In this document: in pieces, positions 43,327-52,644 of the stretch
How the letters are laid out: every line of letters begins with the position of its first letter
Position numbering within the stretch: position 1 is the first letter of the stretch
Assembly (NCBI RefSeq): GCF_902459535.1
Contig: NZ_LR699554.1
Location: forward strand, 1,860,001-1,924,000
Reading direction: 5' to 3'
From: Paraburkholderia dioscoreae
GTDB lineage: Bacteria > Pseudomonadota > Gammaproteobacteria > Burkholderiales > Burkholderiaceae
Length of the DNA stretch: 64,000 bases
Position numbers and translations under genes: made by a program
The notes under the pieces: generated by a model
Seen by the model: only the letters and a program-made list of their open reading frames with translations
Database searches by the model: none
What the model was told of the DNA's origin: nothing

Positions 43327-44226
43327 CTACACAAGCGGCCCCTCTTCCTGCTTCCCGCGCATCGCAACGGCGATCGAACTGCCGACAATCAACGCAATGC
43401 CGAGCAGCGACATGCCGCCGATCGTCTCGCCCCACGCCACATAGCCGAACAGTGCCGCCCACACGATGCTCGTGTAGTTGTATGGCGCGAGCGCGCCGGC
43501 GTCGGCCTGACGGAACGCCATAGTCATCAGCAATTGCCCGGCCGTGCCGAAACCGCCCAGCAGGGCCATCACCGCCAGCGCCTGCAGCGAAGGCGTGCGC
43601 CACGCGAAGAACAGCGAAGCGCTGGTGACGATCGTGCCGATCGCCGTGAAATACAGCACAGTGGTGCGCGAATCGTCGGTCGCACGAATGCGCTTGATCT
43701 GAATGATCGATAGCGCGCCGAAAAAGGCGCTCGCGATCAGCAGCACCGGACCGAGCCAGCTCGAATGCGAGCCGTCCGGGCGCACCACGAACAGTACGCC
43801 GACAAAACCGGCCGCCGCGGCGAGAGCATCGCGCGGCTTGAGGGACTCCTTCAGCAACAGCGGCGCGAGAACGATCACCAGCAAGGTCTCCGAGTACACG
43901 ATCGCCACCGCCTCGCCGAGCGGCATATAGGGCAGCCCGGCGAAGAACAGCCCCGAGGCGCCGAGCAGCGTCAGCGCGCGAAGGGTCTGCCCACGCACGT
44001 CCAGGTGTCTGATCCGCTCGACGATCGGCTTGCCGTGCAGGCACATCGCCGCCGCCGGCACGAGGCCGAACAGCATGCGAAAGAACGTCACTTCGTTGGC
44101 CGGATAAGCGAGCGCCACGGATTTGGCGAGCGCATCGACCAGCGCGAAACAGAACATCGACACAAGGATCAGCACAATGCTGCGCATTGGCACGGCGGTT
44201 GTGCGGACAGCGGTGATGGGCGGCAT
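43327..44226 (-). CDS. DMT (EamA) superfamily transporter
   Basis: A 299-residue inner-membrane protein with ten predicted helices in two EamA halves (first half to about residue 145, second with VLLIASAFFGALSIIQIKRI and PYNYTSIVWAALFGYVAWGE). Members export amino acids and small metabolites; the substrate here is not known. The ATG at 44226 has AGGA at six bases, which is better than the upstream ATG at 44256. It is divergent from the AlkB-like gene. Confidence 0.88.
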   Translation of the reverse strand: MPPITAVRTTAVPMRSIVLILVSMFCFALVDALAKSVALAYPANEVTFFRMLFGLVPAAAMCLHGKPIVERIRHLDVRGQTLRALTLLGASGLFFAGLPYMPLGEAVAIVYSETLLVIVLAPLLLKESLKPRDALAAAAGFVGVLFVVRPDGSHSSWLGPVLLIASAFFGALSIIQIKRIRATDDSRTTVLYFTAIGTIVTSASLFFAWRTPSLQALAVMALLGGFGTAGQLLMTMAFRQADAGALAPYNYTSIVWAALFGYVAWGETIGGMSLLGIALIVGSSIAVAMRGKQEEGPLV

Positions 44227-44419
44227 GAAGTTTCCTGGAAGCGCGCAACGACGCATCGCTGGTTTGGCGTGCCGGCTGCGCGGCCCGCTTCGATGGAAAA
44301 CGAATTATGCCTGCTGGAGCGTGAAGGATAGACAGCTGACGACTTCCCGTGCGCCAACGCTATCGAGAATCAAAGCTGATTACGACCGTCAACTGAAGCT
44401 GACTCGTCGAGCCGAAACA

Positions 44420-44441
44420 CTGTACAAAAACACAGTATAAT
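44420..44441 (+). promoter_or_regulatory. LexA (SOS) box overlapping a -10 element
   Basis: ctgtacaaaaacacag (44420-44435) fits the LexA operator pattern CTG-N10-CAG with an AT-rich middle. It is followed directly by a perfect TATAAT (44436-44441). It lies 58 bases before the AlkB-like start, so LexA binding would cover this promoter. No convincing -35 is seen, as is common at regulated promoters. Confidence 0.6.
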
Positions 44442-44498
44442 GACCTGTCCGAGCCGCCCTTTTCGCCAACCGGACGGCTGCCAGCCAATGTCGGAAAC

Positions 44499-45080
44499 AT
44501 GGTGTCCCAGCAAGCCCTATTCGCGCCCGAGCCCGTATCCCTTCTCCATGACGGAGAAGGAGGAATCCGCTATTTGCCCGAGTCGATTCCGGCTGCCACG
44601 GCCCGGCAGTGGTTCGAGGTGTCGCTGAAGAATATCGGCTGGCTCAGCCGGCAGCGCATGATGTACGACCGCGAGGTTGCCGTACCACGGCTTATCGCCA
44701 CGTTCGCGCGCGAAGCCGGCGACCTGCCCGCGCCATTGGGCGAAGCGTTCGAGGCCGTTCGCGCGCTGGTGGGCGCGCCGTTCAATCGCGTCGGCCTCAA
44801 TCTCTATCGCAACGGCAGTGACAGCGTTGCGCTTCACAGCGACAAGACGGACAAGCTCGTGCCCGCTCAACCGATTGCGATCGTCTCACTCGGCGCGAGC
44901 CGCCGCATGTCGATCCGCCCGAAAGCCGGCTCCGGGCGGATCGTGCATATCGAACTGGAACCGGGCAGTTGCCTTGTCATGAGCTACGCGTCGCAATTCA
45001 CTCACGAGCACGGCATTCCCAAACTCGGGCACGTAAGCGGGCCGCGCATCAGCCTCGCGTTTCGCTGCTTCAGCGGCTGA
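44499..45080 (+). CDS. AlkB-like 2-oxoglutarate/Fe(II) dioxygenase
   Basis: A 193-residue alpha-ketoglutarate dioxygenase of the AlkB group (ALKBH2/3-like layout), predicted to remove alkyl lesions such as 1-methyladenine from DNA or RNA. It has PFNRVGLNLYRNGSDSVALH, the iron ligands H113 and D115 (HSD) and H171 (HEHGIPK), and the 2-oxoglutarate arginines in GPRISLAFR (R183, R189). The start at 44499 is preceded by CGGAAAC. A LexA-type operator overlaps its likely promoter, suggesting damage induction through SOS rather than the Ada response. Confidence 0.9.
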   Translation: MVSQQALFAPEPVSLLHDGEGGIRYLPESIPAATARQWFEVSLKNIGWLSRQRMMYDREVAVPRLIATFAREAGDLPAPLGEAFEAVRALVGAPFNRVGLNLYRNGSDSVALHSDKTDKLVPAQPIAIVSLGASRRMSIRPKAGSGRIVHIELEPGSCLVMSYASQFTHEHGIPKLGHVSGPRISLAFRCFSG

Positions 45081-45098
45081 CGAACAGCACACCGGCGC

Positions 45099-46214
45099 TT
45101 AGCGTTGCGCCTCCTGCTCCATCGTCGGGTAATCGATATACCCTTCGGCGCCGCCGCCGTACATCGTGTCTTTATCCGGCTCGTTCAGCGGTGCGCCGCT
45201 CCTGAGCCGCGCCACCAGATCGGGATTGGAAATGAAGGGCCGGCCGAAGGCGATCAGATCAGCCCGCTTCGCCTTGAGCGTTCGTTGCGCGAGTTCCATG
45301 TCGTAGCCGTTGTTGGCCATGAACAGGCCGTCGAACGCCTCGCGCAAAACCTGCAGATCGAAGCCGCCCGGCACGTCGCGCGGGCCGCCCGTGTCGCCCT
45401 CGATCACATGCAGATACACCAGCTTGCGCGCGCTGAGCTGCTGCACGACATACGTGAAAAGCGGCTCGGGATTGCTATCGGCAATATCGCCGAAACTGCT
45501 GAGCGGCGAAATCCGCACGCCCACCCGGTCGCTGCCCCATACGCTGGTCACGGCATCGGCCACTTCGAGCAGGAGGCGCGCGCGATTCTCGATCGAGCCG
45601 CCATATTGATCGGTGCGCCGATTGGTCTTGTCGCGCAGGAACTGGTCGAGCAGGTAGCCATTGGCCGCGTGGATCTCCACGCCGTCGAAACCCGCTGCTT
45701 TCGCGTTTTGCGCAGCAACGCGGTATTGCTCGACAATACCCGCCATTTCCGAAGTTTCGAGCGCGCGAGGTGTGACGAGCGGCACAAAACCCTCGTCGGT
45801 GTAAGCCTGGCCTTCGGGCTTGATCGCCGAGGGCGCGACCGGCAACGCGTTACCCGGCTGCAGCGATGGGTGGGAAATGCGGCCCACATGCCACAGTTGC
45901 AAAAAGATACGTCCGCCCTTCTCGTGCACGGCGTCGGTAATGCGCTTCCACGCCTGCACCTGCGCGTCGTTGTAAATGCCGGGTGTGAACACGTAGCCTT
46001 TGCCTTGCGGCGAAATCTGCGTCGCCTCGGCAATGATGAGACCCGCCGACGCACGCTGCGCGTAATACTCGATGGCCAGTTCCCCCGGCACATCGCCCTC
46101 TTTCGCGCGGCTGCGCGTGAGCGGCGCCATCACGATGCGATTGGGCAATTGCAGCGGTCCCAGCTTGACGGGTTCGAACAGGTAACTATCGATACGCGCG
46201 GAATCAGTTGACAT
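45099..46214 (-). CDS. Old yellow enzyme family alkene reductase (second copy)
   Basis: A 371-residue FMN-dependent reductase of the NemA/OPR-like class. It has KLGPLQLPNRIVMAPLTRSR, the substrate-binding pair in LWHVGRISH, EIHAANGYLLDQFLRDKTNR and a phosphate-binding C-terminus. It differs clearly from the enzyme at 28.2 kb (HVGRISH against HGGRQSH), so the two are paralogues rather than a recent duplication. AAGGGA precedes the ATG at 46214. It converges on the AlkB-like gene with an 18-base gap. Confidence 0.93.
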   Translation of the reverse strand: MSTDSARIDSYLFEPVKLGPLQLPNRIVMAPLTRSRAKEGDVPGELAIEYYAQRASAGLIIAEATQISPQGKGYVFTPGIYNDAQVQAWKRITDAVHEKGGRIFLQLWHVGRISHPSLQPGNALPVAPSAIKPEGQAYTDEGFVPLVTPRALETSEMAGIVEQYRVAAQNAKAAGFDGVEIHAANGYLLDQFLRDKTNRRTDQYGGSIENRARLLLEVADAVTSVWGSDRVGVRISPLSSFGDIADSNPEPLFTYVVQQLSARKLVYLHVIEGDTGGPRDVPGGFDLQVLREAFDGLFMANNGYDMELAQRTLKAKRADLIAFGRPFISNPDLVARLRSGAPLNEPDKDTMYGGGAEGYIDYPTMEQEAQR

Positions 46215-46412
46215 GGCATTCCCTTAAAGAAGAGAGAGACAAAGCATTACAAGGCGGCCCTTCACATATTGCCCGCCGAGCGGTTTTGACACCGGCAGCC
46301 GGTTGGTGTTCAACCCGATGCCCCCGCGCTGCCATGCGGAGCGGCCCAACCGGTGAGAGCGTGGCCGCGCACGAGCAGCGTCATTGCGCGCCTCGCATGT
46401 TCAAACTTCAAG

Positions 46413-47048
46413 CTAGACGGCGTAGATGTCGGGGTTGTCCACCAGCGGCAAAAACTTGCCCGTGCGCCCGTCGAGCGCGAGCATCACGCCGCTCTCAATG
46501 TCGAAGATCCAGCCGTGCAGTTGCAGCGTCTTGTTCGCGAGCCCGACTGCCACCGAAGGGTGCGTGCGAATGTTCGCGAGTTGCGCGATCACGTTGTCCT
46601 TGACCAGCGCCTCGAGACACTCCGCGTCCGAATGATAGGTGCGCGATGCGTTGATGGCCTTGGCCGCGTCCGCGTGACGCAGCCAACCCGCCACCGCCGG
46701 CAGATGGTCCAGGTTCATGCAGGTGGAGATCGCCGTCATCGCGCCGCAATTCGAATGGCCGCAAATCACGATATCGCGCACGTGCAACACGGCCACCGCA
46801 TATTCGACGGTTGCCGATACGCCGCCCGGCTCCGGGCCATAAGACGGCACGATGTTGCCGGCATTGCGGATCACGAACAGCGAACCGGGTTCGGTCTGCG
46901 TCAGCAACTCCGGCACGACGCGGCTGTCCGAACACGTCACGAAAAGCGTGCTGGGACTTTGCGCCGTTGACAGGCGCTTGAACAAGCCGCTCTGCTGCGG
47001 AAAGACTTCACGTTGAAAGCGGATAAAACCTTCGATGATTTCCTGCAC
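46413..47048 (-). CDS. can: Beta-class carbonic anhydrase
   Basis: A 211-residue zinc enzyme for CO2/bicarbonate interconversion. Zinc ligands are C39 and D41 (FVTCSDSRVVP), H98 and C101 (CGHSNCGAM); R43 completes the Asp-Arg dyad. Start choice: GTG at 47048, with GGAGAACACC before it, gives the typical beginning MQEIIEGFIRFQREVFPQ. A longer frame to 47384 runs through an intergenic terminator and is rejected. Confidence 0.94.
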   Translation of the reverse strand: MQEIIEGFIRFQREVFPQQSGLFKRLSTAQSPSTLFVTCSDSRVVPELLTQTEPGSLFVIRNAGNIVPSYGPEPGGVSATVEYAVAVLHVRDIVICGHSNCGAMTAISTCMNLDHLPAVAGWLRHADAAKAINASRTYHSDAECLEALVKDNVIAQLANIRTHPSVAVGLANKTLQLHGWIFDIESGVMLALDGRTGKFLPLVDNPDIYAV

Positions 47049-47491
47049 GGTGTTCTCCAGATTCGAAGAATGAGCCTGCAGTGCCCACGCACGATAGTCC
47101 GGGGCATGCATGCGGTCTATTCGCGCGACTATACCGCAGCCGCGGACCCGGCGACCATGCATGCGTGAATGGCAGTGCGGCGCCGTCATCATCACGCCTT
47201 CGTCATCCGCCACCCCAAATAAAAAAGCCCCAGCTGTCTCCAGCCGGGGCAAACTCTCTCGCTCGCACACCGGGAACCGTGCGTGCATGATTACTTTACC
47301 GGTGCCGACGAAGCGGATATATACGCCACACTGGAAGAGTCCTTTCCAACCGCGCGCGACGCGCGCTGCGTTGCGCTGATGCACGGACTCACAGGCTGAC
47401 TCGCGCGCATCCCACCACTCGACAATGCATCAGCGCAACACAGCCAGTCGCATTGCGCCTCGTTGCACCTTACTGCATTGAACCCACCGGA
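47049..47491. other. Intergenic, 443 bp, with a terminator
   Basis: Between carbonic anhydrase and the DUF4148 gene, both leftward. Aside from the minus-strand terminator at 47221-47250, no gene is supported; the frames that are open here lack starts and similarity. The promoter of the anhydrase must lie in 47049-47220. Confidence 0.4.
47221..47250 (-). terminator. Intrinsic terminator, leftward
   Basis: Stem gccccagctg / cagccggggc with a four-base loop; on the minus-strand RNA the single non-Watson-Crick pair is a G-U wobble and six U follow. Orientation fits the end of the DUF4148 transcript, although 240 bases after its stop. Confidence 0.75.
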
Positions 47492-47800
47492 TTAACGGCT
47501 GTACATCGCGTTCCAGTCGCTCGGGGACACAGCCGGACGGCCGTTTTCCGACGAACCCGCCACGCTGCCGCCGTAACCGCTGGTGCCGCCGTTGCGTGCG
47601 GCGACGCGGGCTTCCGCGGCCTGAATCGCATCAGGGTAATGGGCTTGGTCGCCGTCGCCGACGTGATAGCCGACCTGTTCGAGTTGAACCAGTTCGGCGC
47701 GCACCTGTGCGCGTGTGATGCCGGAATTCGATTGGGCAAAAACCGTGGCCGAAGCAGCCAGCGAAGCAACGACAACAACGGTCTTGATCAGGGACTTCAT
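47492..47800 (-). CDS. DUF4148 secreted protein
   Basis: A 102-residue protein with signal peptide MKSLIKTVVVVASLAASATV cleaved after VFA, then QSNSGITRAQVRAELVQLEQ, VGYHVGDGDQAHYPDAIQAA and a Gly/Ser-rich tail. This is the DUF4148 pattern, common as multiple copies in Burkholderia and relatives; function unknown. GGAGG lies 11 bases before the ATG. Confidence 0.92.
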   Translation of the reverse strand: MKSLIKTVVVVASLAASATVFAQSNSGITRAQVRAELVQLEQVGYHVGDGDQAHYPDAIQAAEARVAARNGGTSGYGGSVAGSSENGRPAVSPSDWNAMYSR

Positions 47801-48004
47801 GATAAAACTACCTCCGATAATTGATGATAAGCGGCGCTTCGAATCACTTTCCGCGCAACCGCTGAACTCAATATAGGAGCCGAATCCTCATAGAATAACG
47901 GCTGCCCATCGAAGGGATTGTTGTTGAATCTGGAGAAGTCGCCGGCCGCGCCCGGCGCGATATCACCCGATATCACGCAGTGCGCAGCCGGATTATCGTC
48001 ACGC

Positions 48005-49156
48005 TCAGAAGCGCGTGCGGATGCCCACGGTGCCCACCACCTGATTGCCCGTCGAAGACGCGCCGCCAGCCGTGTTGATGAACGCGGTATAGCCCTTGCC
48101 GGTCACGTGCTGGTACATCGCTTCGGCATAAACGTCGGTGCGCAGCGACAGCGCATAGACGGCCTGCAGGTTCACCTGATTCCATTTCGGATCGGAACCG
48201 TAGGTCGACGTGCCGCCCACATGCGCGTCCGTGTACGTGTAAGCCGCACCGAGCGTCACCGCCGGCGTGAGGGCGTACTTGCCGTTCAGTTCGTAGTTAT
48301 CGAAGCGCATCGAGCCGTGCGTGGCACCGAACGAAGTGGTGTTCTGGAACTGGCTGTGCGTGTAGACGAAGCCGGCCGTCACCGGGCCGAAGGCGTAGCT
48401 CAAGCCGGCGCCGGCCGTACGCTGCACATCGGCGCCAAGCTGGAAGCCGCCCGTGCCGTTCGCCGTGGATTCGCCGAGATCGACCGCGCCGCCCGTGTTG
48501 GTGGTCGAATTCGAACCGTTGATCTGCAGGTAGCCCGCGGCCGCCTTGAACGGACCGTTCGCATAGCTCACGCCCGCGCTATACGCACGATTGATCGAGA
48601 AATCCGTGTTGTTCGAGAACGCGTACAAGCCGCCGAACTTCAGGCCGGCATAGTTGGAGCTCATGAACTTAACCGAATTGCTCATCCGCACCGAGTGGTT
48701 CAGATTGTCGTTATCGAACGGGTGCGCGAAACCGGTATCGCCGAACGTGCCCGCCGTGCCCGACAGCGGCGCGACGAAGTCGACCAGCGAGTCGTATTGC
48801 CGGCCGAGCGTGACTGCGCCGTATTCCTTGTTGCTCAAGCCGACAAACGCCTGACGGCCGAACAGACGGCCGTTCTGGCCGAGCTTGCCGTTCTGCACGT
48901 TGTAGCCGTTCTCGAGCACGAAGATCGCCTGCAGGCCGCCGCCGAGATCTTCGGCGCCGCGCAAGCCGAAGCGGCTGCCGTTGATATTGCCGCTCGTGGC
49001 CTGAACCAGCGCGCCTTCCGAGCCGCCCTTCTTCACGTTGTTGGTGTACATCAGGCCGGCGTCGATGAGGCCATACAGCGTGACCGAACTTTGCGCATGC
49101 GCCGAGGTGGCAGCGAGGGCTACGAATGCCGCGACTGCGGCGGAAATCTTTTTCAC
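48005..49156 (-). CDS. Gram-negative trimeric porin (second)
   Basis: A 383-residue outer-membrane porin. The start is a GTG at 49156 with GGAGCATT in front, giving the signal peptide MKKISAAVAAFVALAATSAH and the mature start QSSVTLYGLIDAGLMYTNNV. The loop-3 area (LFGRQAFVGLSNKEYGAVTL) and the final strand ending in phenylalanine (VVGTVGIRTRF) are standard. Compared with the porin at 12.8 kb the sequence differs throughout, so it is a distinct channel. Confidence 0.95.
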   Translation of the reverse strand: MKKISAAVAAFVALAATSAHAQSSVTLYGLIDAGLMYTNNVKKGGSEGALVQATSGNINGSRFGLRGAEDLGGGLQAIFVLENGYNVQNGKLGQNGRLFGRQAFVGLSNKEYGAVTLGRQYDSLVDFVAPLSGTAGTFGDTGFAHPFDNDNLNHSVRMSNSVKFMSSNYAGLKFGGLYAFSNNTDFSINRAYSAGVSYANGPFKAAAGYLQINGSNSTTNTGGAVDLGESTANGTGGFQLGADVQRTAGAGLSYAFGPVTAGFVYTHSQFQNTTSFGATHGSMRFDNYELNGKYALTPAVTLGAAYTYTDAHVGGTSTYGSDPKWNQVNLQAVYALSLRTDVYAEAMYQHVTGKGYTAFINTAGGASSTGNQVVGTVGIRTRF

Positions 49157-49516
49157 GTCAATGCTCCTGCGTAGCTGGAATGTCATGTTGAACAGCGACG
49201 CGAGTATAGAAACGCCAGCAGCAAAACCTGACGTTCCGACTTTGGAGCAGTCCTTTGCGAAATCCGGAAGAATCCGTCATCTAAACGCAGCAATCGCGAT
49301 GCGGTGCGCCTGGACGAGGTGTTGGAAAGGTAAAAACGCGCGCAAGGCGGGAGTGCGCCGGATAAAAGGGTTGCATGTGAACAACAGGCATCTGAAGCTC
49401 GCCGGGCCATCGTGTGAATGGCGGGCGAGCGATTTTGCCGCCCGTGTATCCGGCTTGCGAGTCCGGCGGTGGCGCCGGACTCGCCGTCATCAGATCAGGA
49501 ACCCGACCTGCAAGAC
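49157..49516. other. Intergenic, 360 bp
   Basis: Upstream of the second porin and downstream of the DUF1488 gene; both are leftward. The porin promoter must be here. No gene, repeat or terminator is convincing. Confidence 0.35.
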
Positions 49517-49777
49517 TCAGTTGAAATCGCCGGTCTCGAGTTCCACGGACTGCCCGCCATTCTTTTCGAGAACTCGCCGCGTAGCGTTTTCAATCCGCGT
49601 GCGATTCGCCTCGAAGGTATTGACGAGGTTGTGGGCCGACGGACCGTCGTTGCCGAAATGGTCGTTCAGCGCGTCCAGCGACACGCTGCACCAGACGTCT
49701 GCCCCGTCGACACTGGCTTCGAAGGCGACGCGTGCCGCAGCGACCACTTCGCGGCGCCCGGTGAATTCGATCCTCAT
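49517..49777 (-). CDS. DUF1488-type small protein
   Basis: An 86-residue soluble protein: MRIEFTGRREVVAAARVAFE, then VWCSVSLDALNDHFG and the acidic tail VELETGDFN. The central CxVSxEAL-like motif and size match DUF1488, small proteins of unknown role in proteobacteria. GGAGGG lies before the ATG at 49777. A longer frame to 49945 is unsupported. Confidence 0.7.
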   Translation of the reverse strand: MRIEFTGRREVVAAARVAFEASVDGADVWCSVSLDALNDHFGNDGPSAHNLVNTFEANRTRIENATRRVLEKNGGQSVELETGDFN

Positions 49778-49993
49778 GATGACCCTCCATTTGTCGAAAG
49801 AAAGCTTCAAACGCGCAAGCGCTGTGCCAAGGCGGCGAGGCTTTCGCGGACCGCCGGGCTTCAGCGCGCATTCCCGGCAGGGTGCATACTCGACACCGGC
49901 CGCCCTCGTACGGCCGTGCTGATGCGTCGCGGCGTGCCCGCCCACGGCCGCGCTACCCGACGTGCCTTACATCCTATTACCAACTCCTCGCTC

Positions 49994-51487
49994 ATGTCCC
50001 GCAACCCGCAATCGTCGCGTCCTCTAGTCATTGCCGCCGTCATGGCGTCCATGGCGATGGTCGCCATCGAAGCCACCATCGTTTCCACCGCCATGCCCCA
50101 GATCGTCGCGCAACTCGGCGACCTGCATCTGTATAGCTGGGTCTTTTCGTCGTTCCTGCTCACGCAGACCGCGATGACCGTGGTTTTTGGCAAACTCGCC
50201 GATCTGTATGGCCGCAAGCCGGTCATGCTGGCCGGCATTGCGATCTTTCTGATCGGCTCGGTGCTGGCGGGCTTCGCCTGGTCGATGCCGGCAATGATCG
50301 CCTTCCGGCTGATCCAGGGCGTCGGCGCGGGTGCGATCCAGCCGGTCACGCTGACCATCGTCGCCGATCTCTATCCGGCCCACGAACGCGGCAAGGTGCA
50401 AGGCTACCTCGCGAGCGTATGGGCCATTTCGGCGGTGGTAGGTCCGATGGTCGGCGGCTTCATCATTCACAACATGTCGTGGGCATGGATCTTCTGGATG
50501 AACGTGCCGATCGGGCTCGCCTCCGCGGCGGGCTTCATCGCGTTCCTGCGCGAATCGGAACGGCATGCGCGCCCGTCGATCGATTTCGGCGGCGCGACGC
50601 TCTTCATGGCCGCGATCGCCGCGCTCATGATGGCGCTGACCTATGCGGGCGACGACGAGGTCGCGCGAGCGTTGCTCGCGGGCGGCGCGTTCGTGTTGTG
50701 CATGGTGGCATTCGTCTGGCAGGAGCGCCGCGCGGCCGAGCCGATGATCTCCTTCGCGCTCTGGAGCCGCCGGCCGATTGCCGCCTGCAATGGCGCGACC
50801 TTGCTGGCCGGCATGATCCTGATGGGCGCCACCACGTTTCTGCCGATGTACGTGCAGGGCGTGCTGCATCGCTCGCCGGTGATCGCCGGCCTGGCGCTGA
50901 CCATGATGATGGTGGGCTGGCCGGCCGGCGCCACGTTCGCGGCGAAGTCGTTCCACCGCTTCGGCTTGCGGCGCATTCTGATCGGCGGCAGCGCGTTCAT
51001 TCCGGTCGGCGCGGTGCTGTTGCTGTTTCTGTCGCCCGGCGGCTCGCCGCTCGTCGCCGCGGTTGGTTCGCTCATCATGGGCTTCGGCATGGGCACTTCG
51101 AGCATCAGTTCGCTGGTGCTGATTCAGGAAATCGTCAGAATGGACGAACGCGGCAGCGCCACCGCGTCGAATCTTTTCTCGCGCAATCTCGGCAGCACCC
51201 TGGGCGCGACGCTGTTCGGCGCGGTGCTCAATTTCGGACTCAGCCACTCGAAGGGCGTCGCCGTGGTCACGTCGGATCAGTTGAGGGCGTTGCTGCAGAA
51301 TCAGGCCGCCAGTCTCGGCGACAGCGAAGTGATCCGCATGGTGCTGCATCAGTCGCTGCATCTGACCTTTCTCTCGATCTTCGTCATCGGCATCTTCGCG
51401 GTCGTGCTGATGGCGCTCGTGCCCGCGATCAGCATCGGGACCGGGCAGAAAATGCCGCTCGAAACGTTGTCGCCGATCGAGGACTGA
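49994..51487 (+). CDS. MFS transporter, DHA2 (EmrB/QacA-like) drug exporter
   Basis: A 497-residue permease with 14 predicted helices, the DHA2 size class. It has the cytoplasmic loop motif GKLADLYGRKPVML after helix 2, RLIQGVGAGAIQPVT in helix 4 and motif C-like VWAISAVVGPMVGGF in helix 5, typical of drug:proton antiporters. No membrane-fusion gene lies beside it. The ATG at 49994 was chosen because the frame open from 49418 crosses the DUF1488 gene of the other strand and lacks a signal. Confidence 0.9.
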   Translation: MSRNPQSSRPLVIAAVMASMAMVAIEATIVSTAMPQIVAQLGDLHLYSWVFSSFLLTQTAMTVVFGKLADLYGRKPVMLAGIAIFLIGSVLAGFAWSMPAMIAFRLIQGVGAGAIQPVTLTIVADLYPAHERGKVQGYLASVWAISAVVGPMVGGFIIHNMSWAWIFWMNVPIGLASAAGFIAFLRESERHARPSIDFGGATLFMAAIAALMMALTYAGDDEVARALLAGGAFVLCMVAFVWQERRAAEPMISFALWSRRPIAACNGATLLAGMILMGATTFLPMYVQGVLHRSPVIAGLALTMMMVGWPAGATFAAKSFHRFGLRRILIGGSAFIPVGAVLLLFLSPGGSPLVAAVGSLIMGFGMGTSSISSLVLIQEIVRMDERGSATASNLFSRNLGSTLGATLFGAVLNFGLSHSKGVAVVTSDQLRALLQNQAASLGDSEVIRMVLHQSLHLTFLSIFVIGIFAVVLMALVPAISIGTGQKMPLETLSPIED

Positions 51488-51576
51488 CAGGGACGGCGGG
51501 CACGGCGGCTCACGGCTCCAGCGCATTCCCGTCCGGATCGGATGCGTGACCCGGCGCCGAAGCGGGCAGGCAGTCG

Positions 51577-52509
51577 TCAGCCCGCCTCGCCTTGCGCCGT
51601 CAGCAACTCTATGCCGTCCAGTTGCGCCGCACAGGTATCGCGCACGATCGTGACGAAATCGTCGAAATAAGGCCGGCTCGCGAAACCTTTCGCGGCCACT
51701 GCGTACAACTCGCTCCATAGCCCCTGCGTGCCGACCCGTTTGGCCAGCACGTAATCGTGATCGACGTAGTTCTTCACGCCCCAGTTCGGCAGCGCCGCGA
51801 TTCCGCGGCGACTCGCCACCAGTTGCATGACGGCGATGGTCAGTTCCGCCGTGCGCCGTTCGAGTTTGATGCCGGCCGGCTCCAGCACCTCGCGGATCAG
51901 ATCGATGCGCGCCTCGGGCACCGGATAGGTGATCAGCGTCTCGTCGCGCAGATCGTCCGCCGCCACGCGGCGCTTGTTGCGCAGCCGGTGCTCGTTGGCC
52001 ATCACCACCAGAATCTCGAAGCGGAACAGCGGCGCGATATGCAGGTTGCGCCGCTTGGCCGGTTTCGAGCCGATCACCACGTCGGCCTTGCCGTCGCTCA
52101 GCAAACGCAGCGGGTCCGCGTGGAAACCGGCGACGAGATCCACTTCGACTTCCGGCCAGCGGCGGCGGAACTCGTCCATGACCGGCATCAGCCAGTCGAA
52201 GCAGGTGTGGCATTCCAGCACGATGCGCAACTCACCGCGCGTGTCGCCCTTCAGCCGCACGAGATCGCGCTCCGCCGCGCTCACCGCCGCGATCGTCTCG
52301 CGGCCGAGCGCCAGCAGCCGCTCGCCGGCGGCCGTGAAGCGCAGACCCTGTCTGGTGCGCTCGAAGAGCGACACCTCGTAGTGCGCCTCGATGTCGCGAA
52401 TCTGGTGCGACAGCGCGGACTGGCTCAGATGCACGCGCTCGGCGGCGGCCACCAGCTTGCCCGAATCGGCAATGGCGATCAGCGAACGCAAGTGGCGAAG
52501 CTCAAGCAT
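51577..52509 (-). CDS. metR: LysR-family regulator MetR
   Basis: A 310-residue LysR regulator. Winged helix at 1-65 with recognition region LSQSALSHQIRDIEAHYEVS, then the effector domain (ELRIVLECHTCFDWLMPVMD; GFHADPLRLLSDGKADVVIG). It is divergent from metE with a 135-base gap, the classic arrangement in which MetR, with homocysteine as co-activator, turns on metE. The ATG at 52509 gives the usual start MLELRHLRSLIAI; an upstream in-frame ATG at 52533 adds an unlikely octapeptide. Confidence 0.93.
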   Translation of the reverse strand: MLELRHLRSLIAIADSGKLVAAAERVHLSQSALSHQIRDIEAHYEVSLFERTRQGLRFTAAGERLLALGRETIAAVSAAERDLVRLKGDTRGELRIVLECHTCFDWLMPVMDEFRRRWPEVEVDLVAGFHADPLRLLSDGKADVVIGSKPAKRRNLHIAPLFRFEILVVMANEHRLRNKRRVAADDLRDETLITYPVPEARIDLIREVLEPAGIKLERRTAELTIAVMQLVASRRGIAALPNWGVKNYVDHDYVLAKRVGTQGLWSELYAVAAKGFASRPYFDDFVTIVRDTCAAQLDGIELLTAQGEAG

Positions 52510-52644
52510 GGAATGGCCTCGCGTTGAACGCACAAGTGTGAATATGAATCTGGCTCATACATTGGTGAAAACATGTCGCTTGATGAATCATAGCGCGACT
52601 TCCACACTGGGCGCCAATTCATACAACGCACAACAGGACTTCAC
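52510..52644. promoter_or_regulatory. Divergent metR-metE control region
   Basis: 135 bases with several TGAA half-sites (tgaatatgaatc at about 52541, ttggtgaaaa at 52563, gatgaatca at about 52581) of the kind MetR binds (TGAA-N5-TTCA), though no perfect palindrome. There is no B12 box or room for a cobalamin riboswitch. Operator assignment is inferred from gene order. Confidence 0.45.

Noticed and set aside
47221..47250. Terminator for carbonic anhydrase
   Set aside because: The hairpin lies upstream of that gene; its U-run is on the minus-strand RNA coming from the DUF4148 side.
50024..52213. 729-codon minus-strand frame across the MFS gene and metR
   Set aside because: It spans two real genes and an intergenic gap, lacks motifs and a start site.
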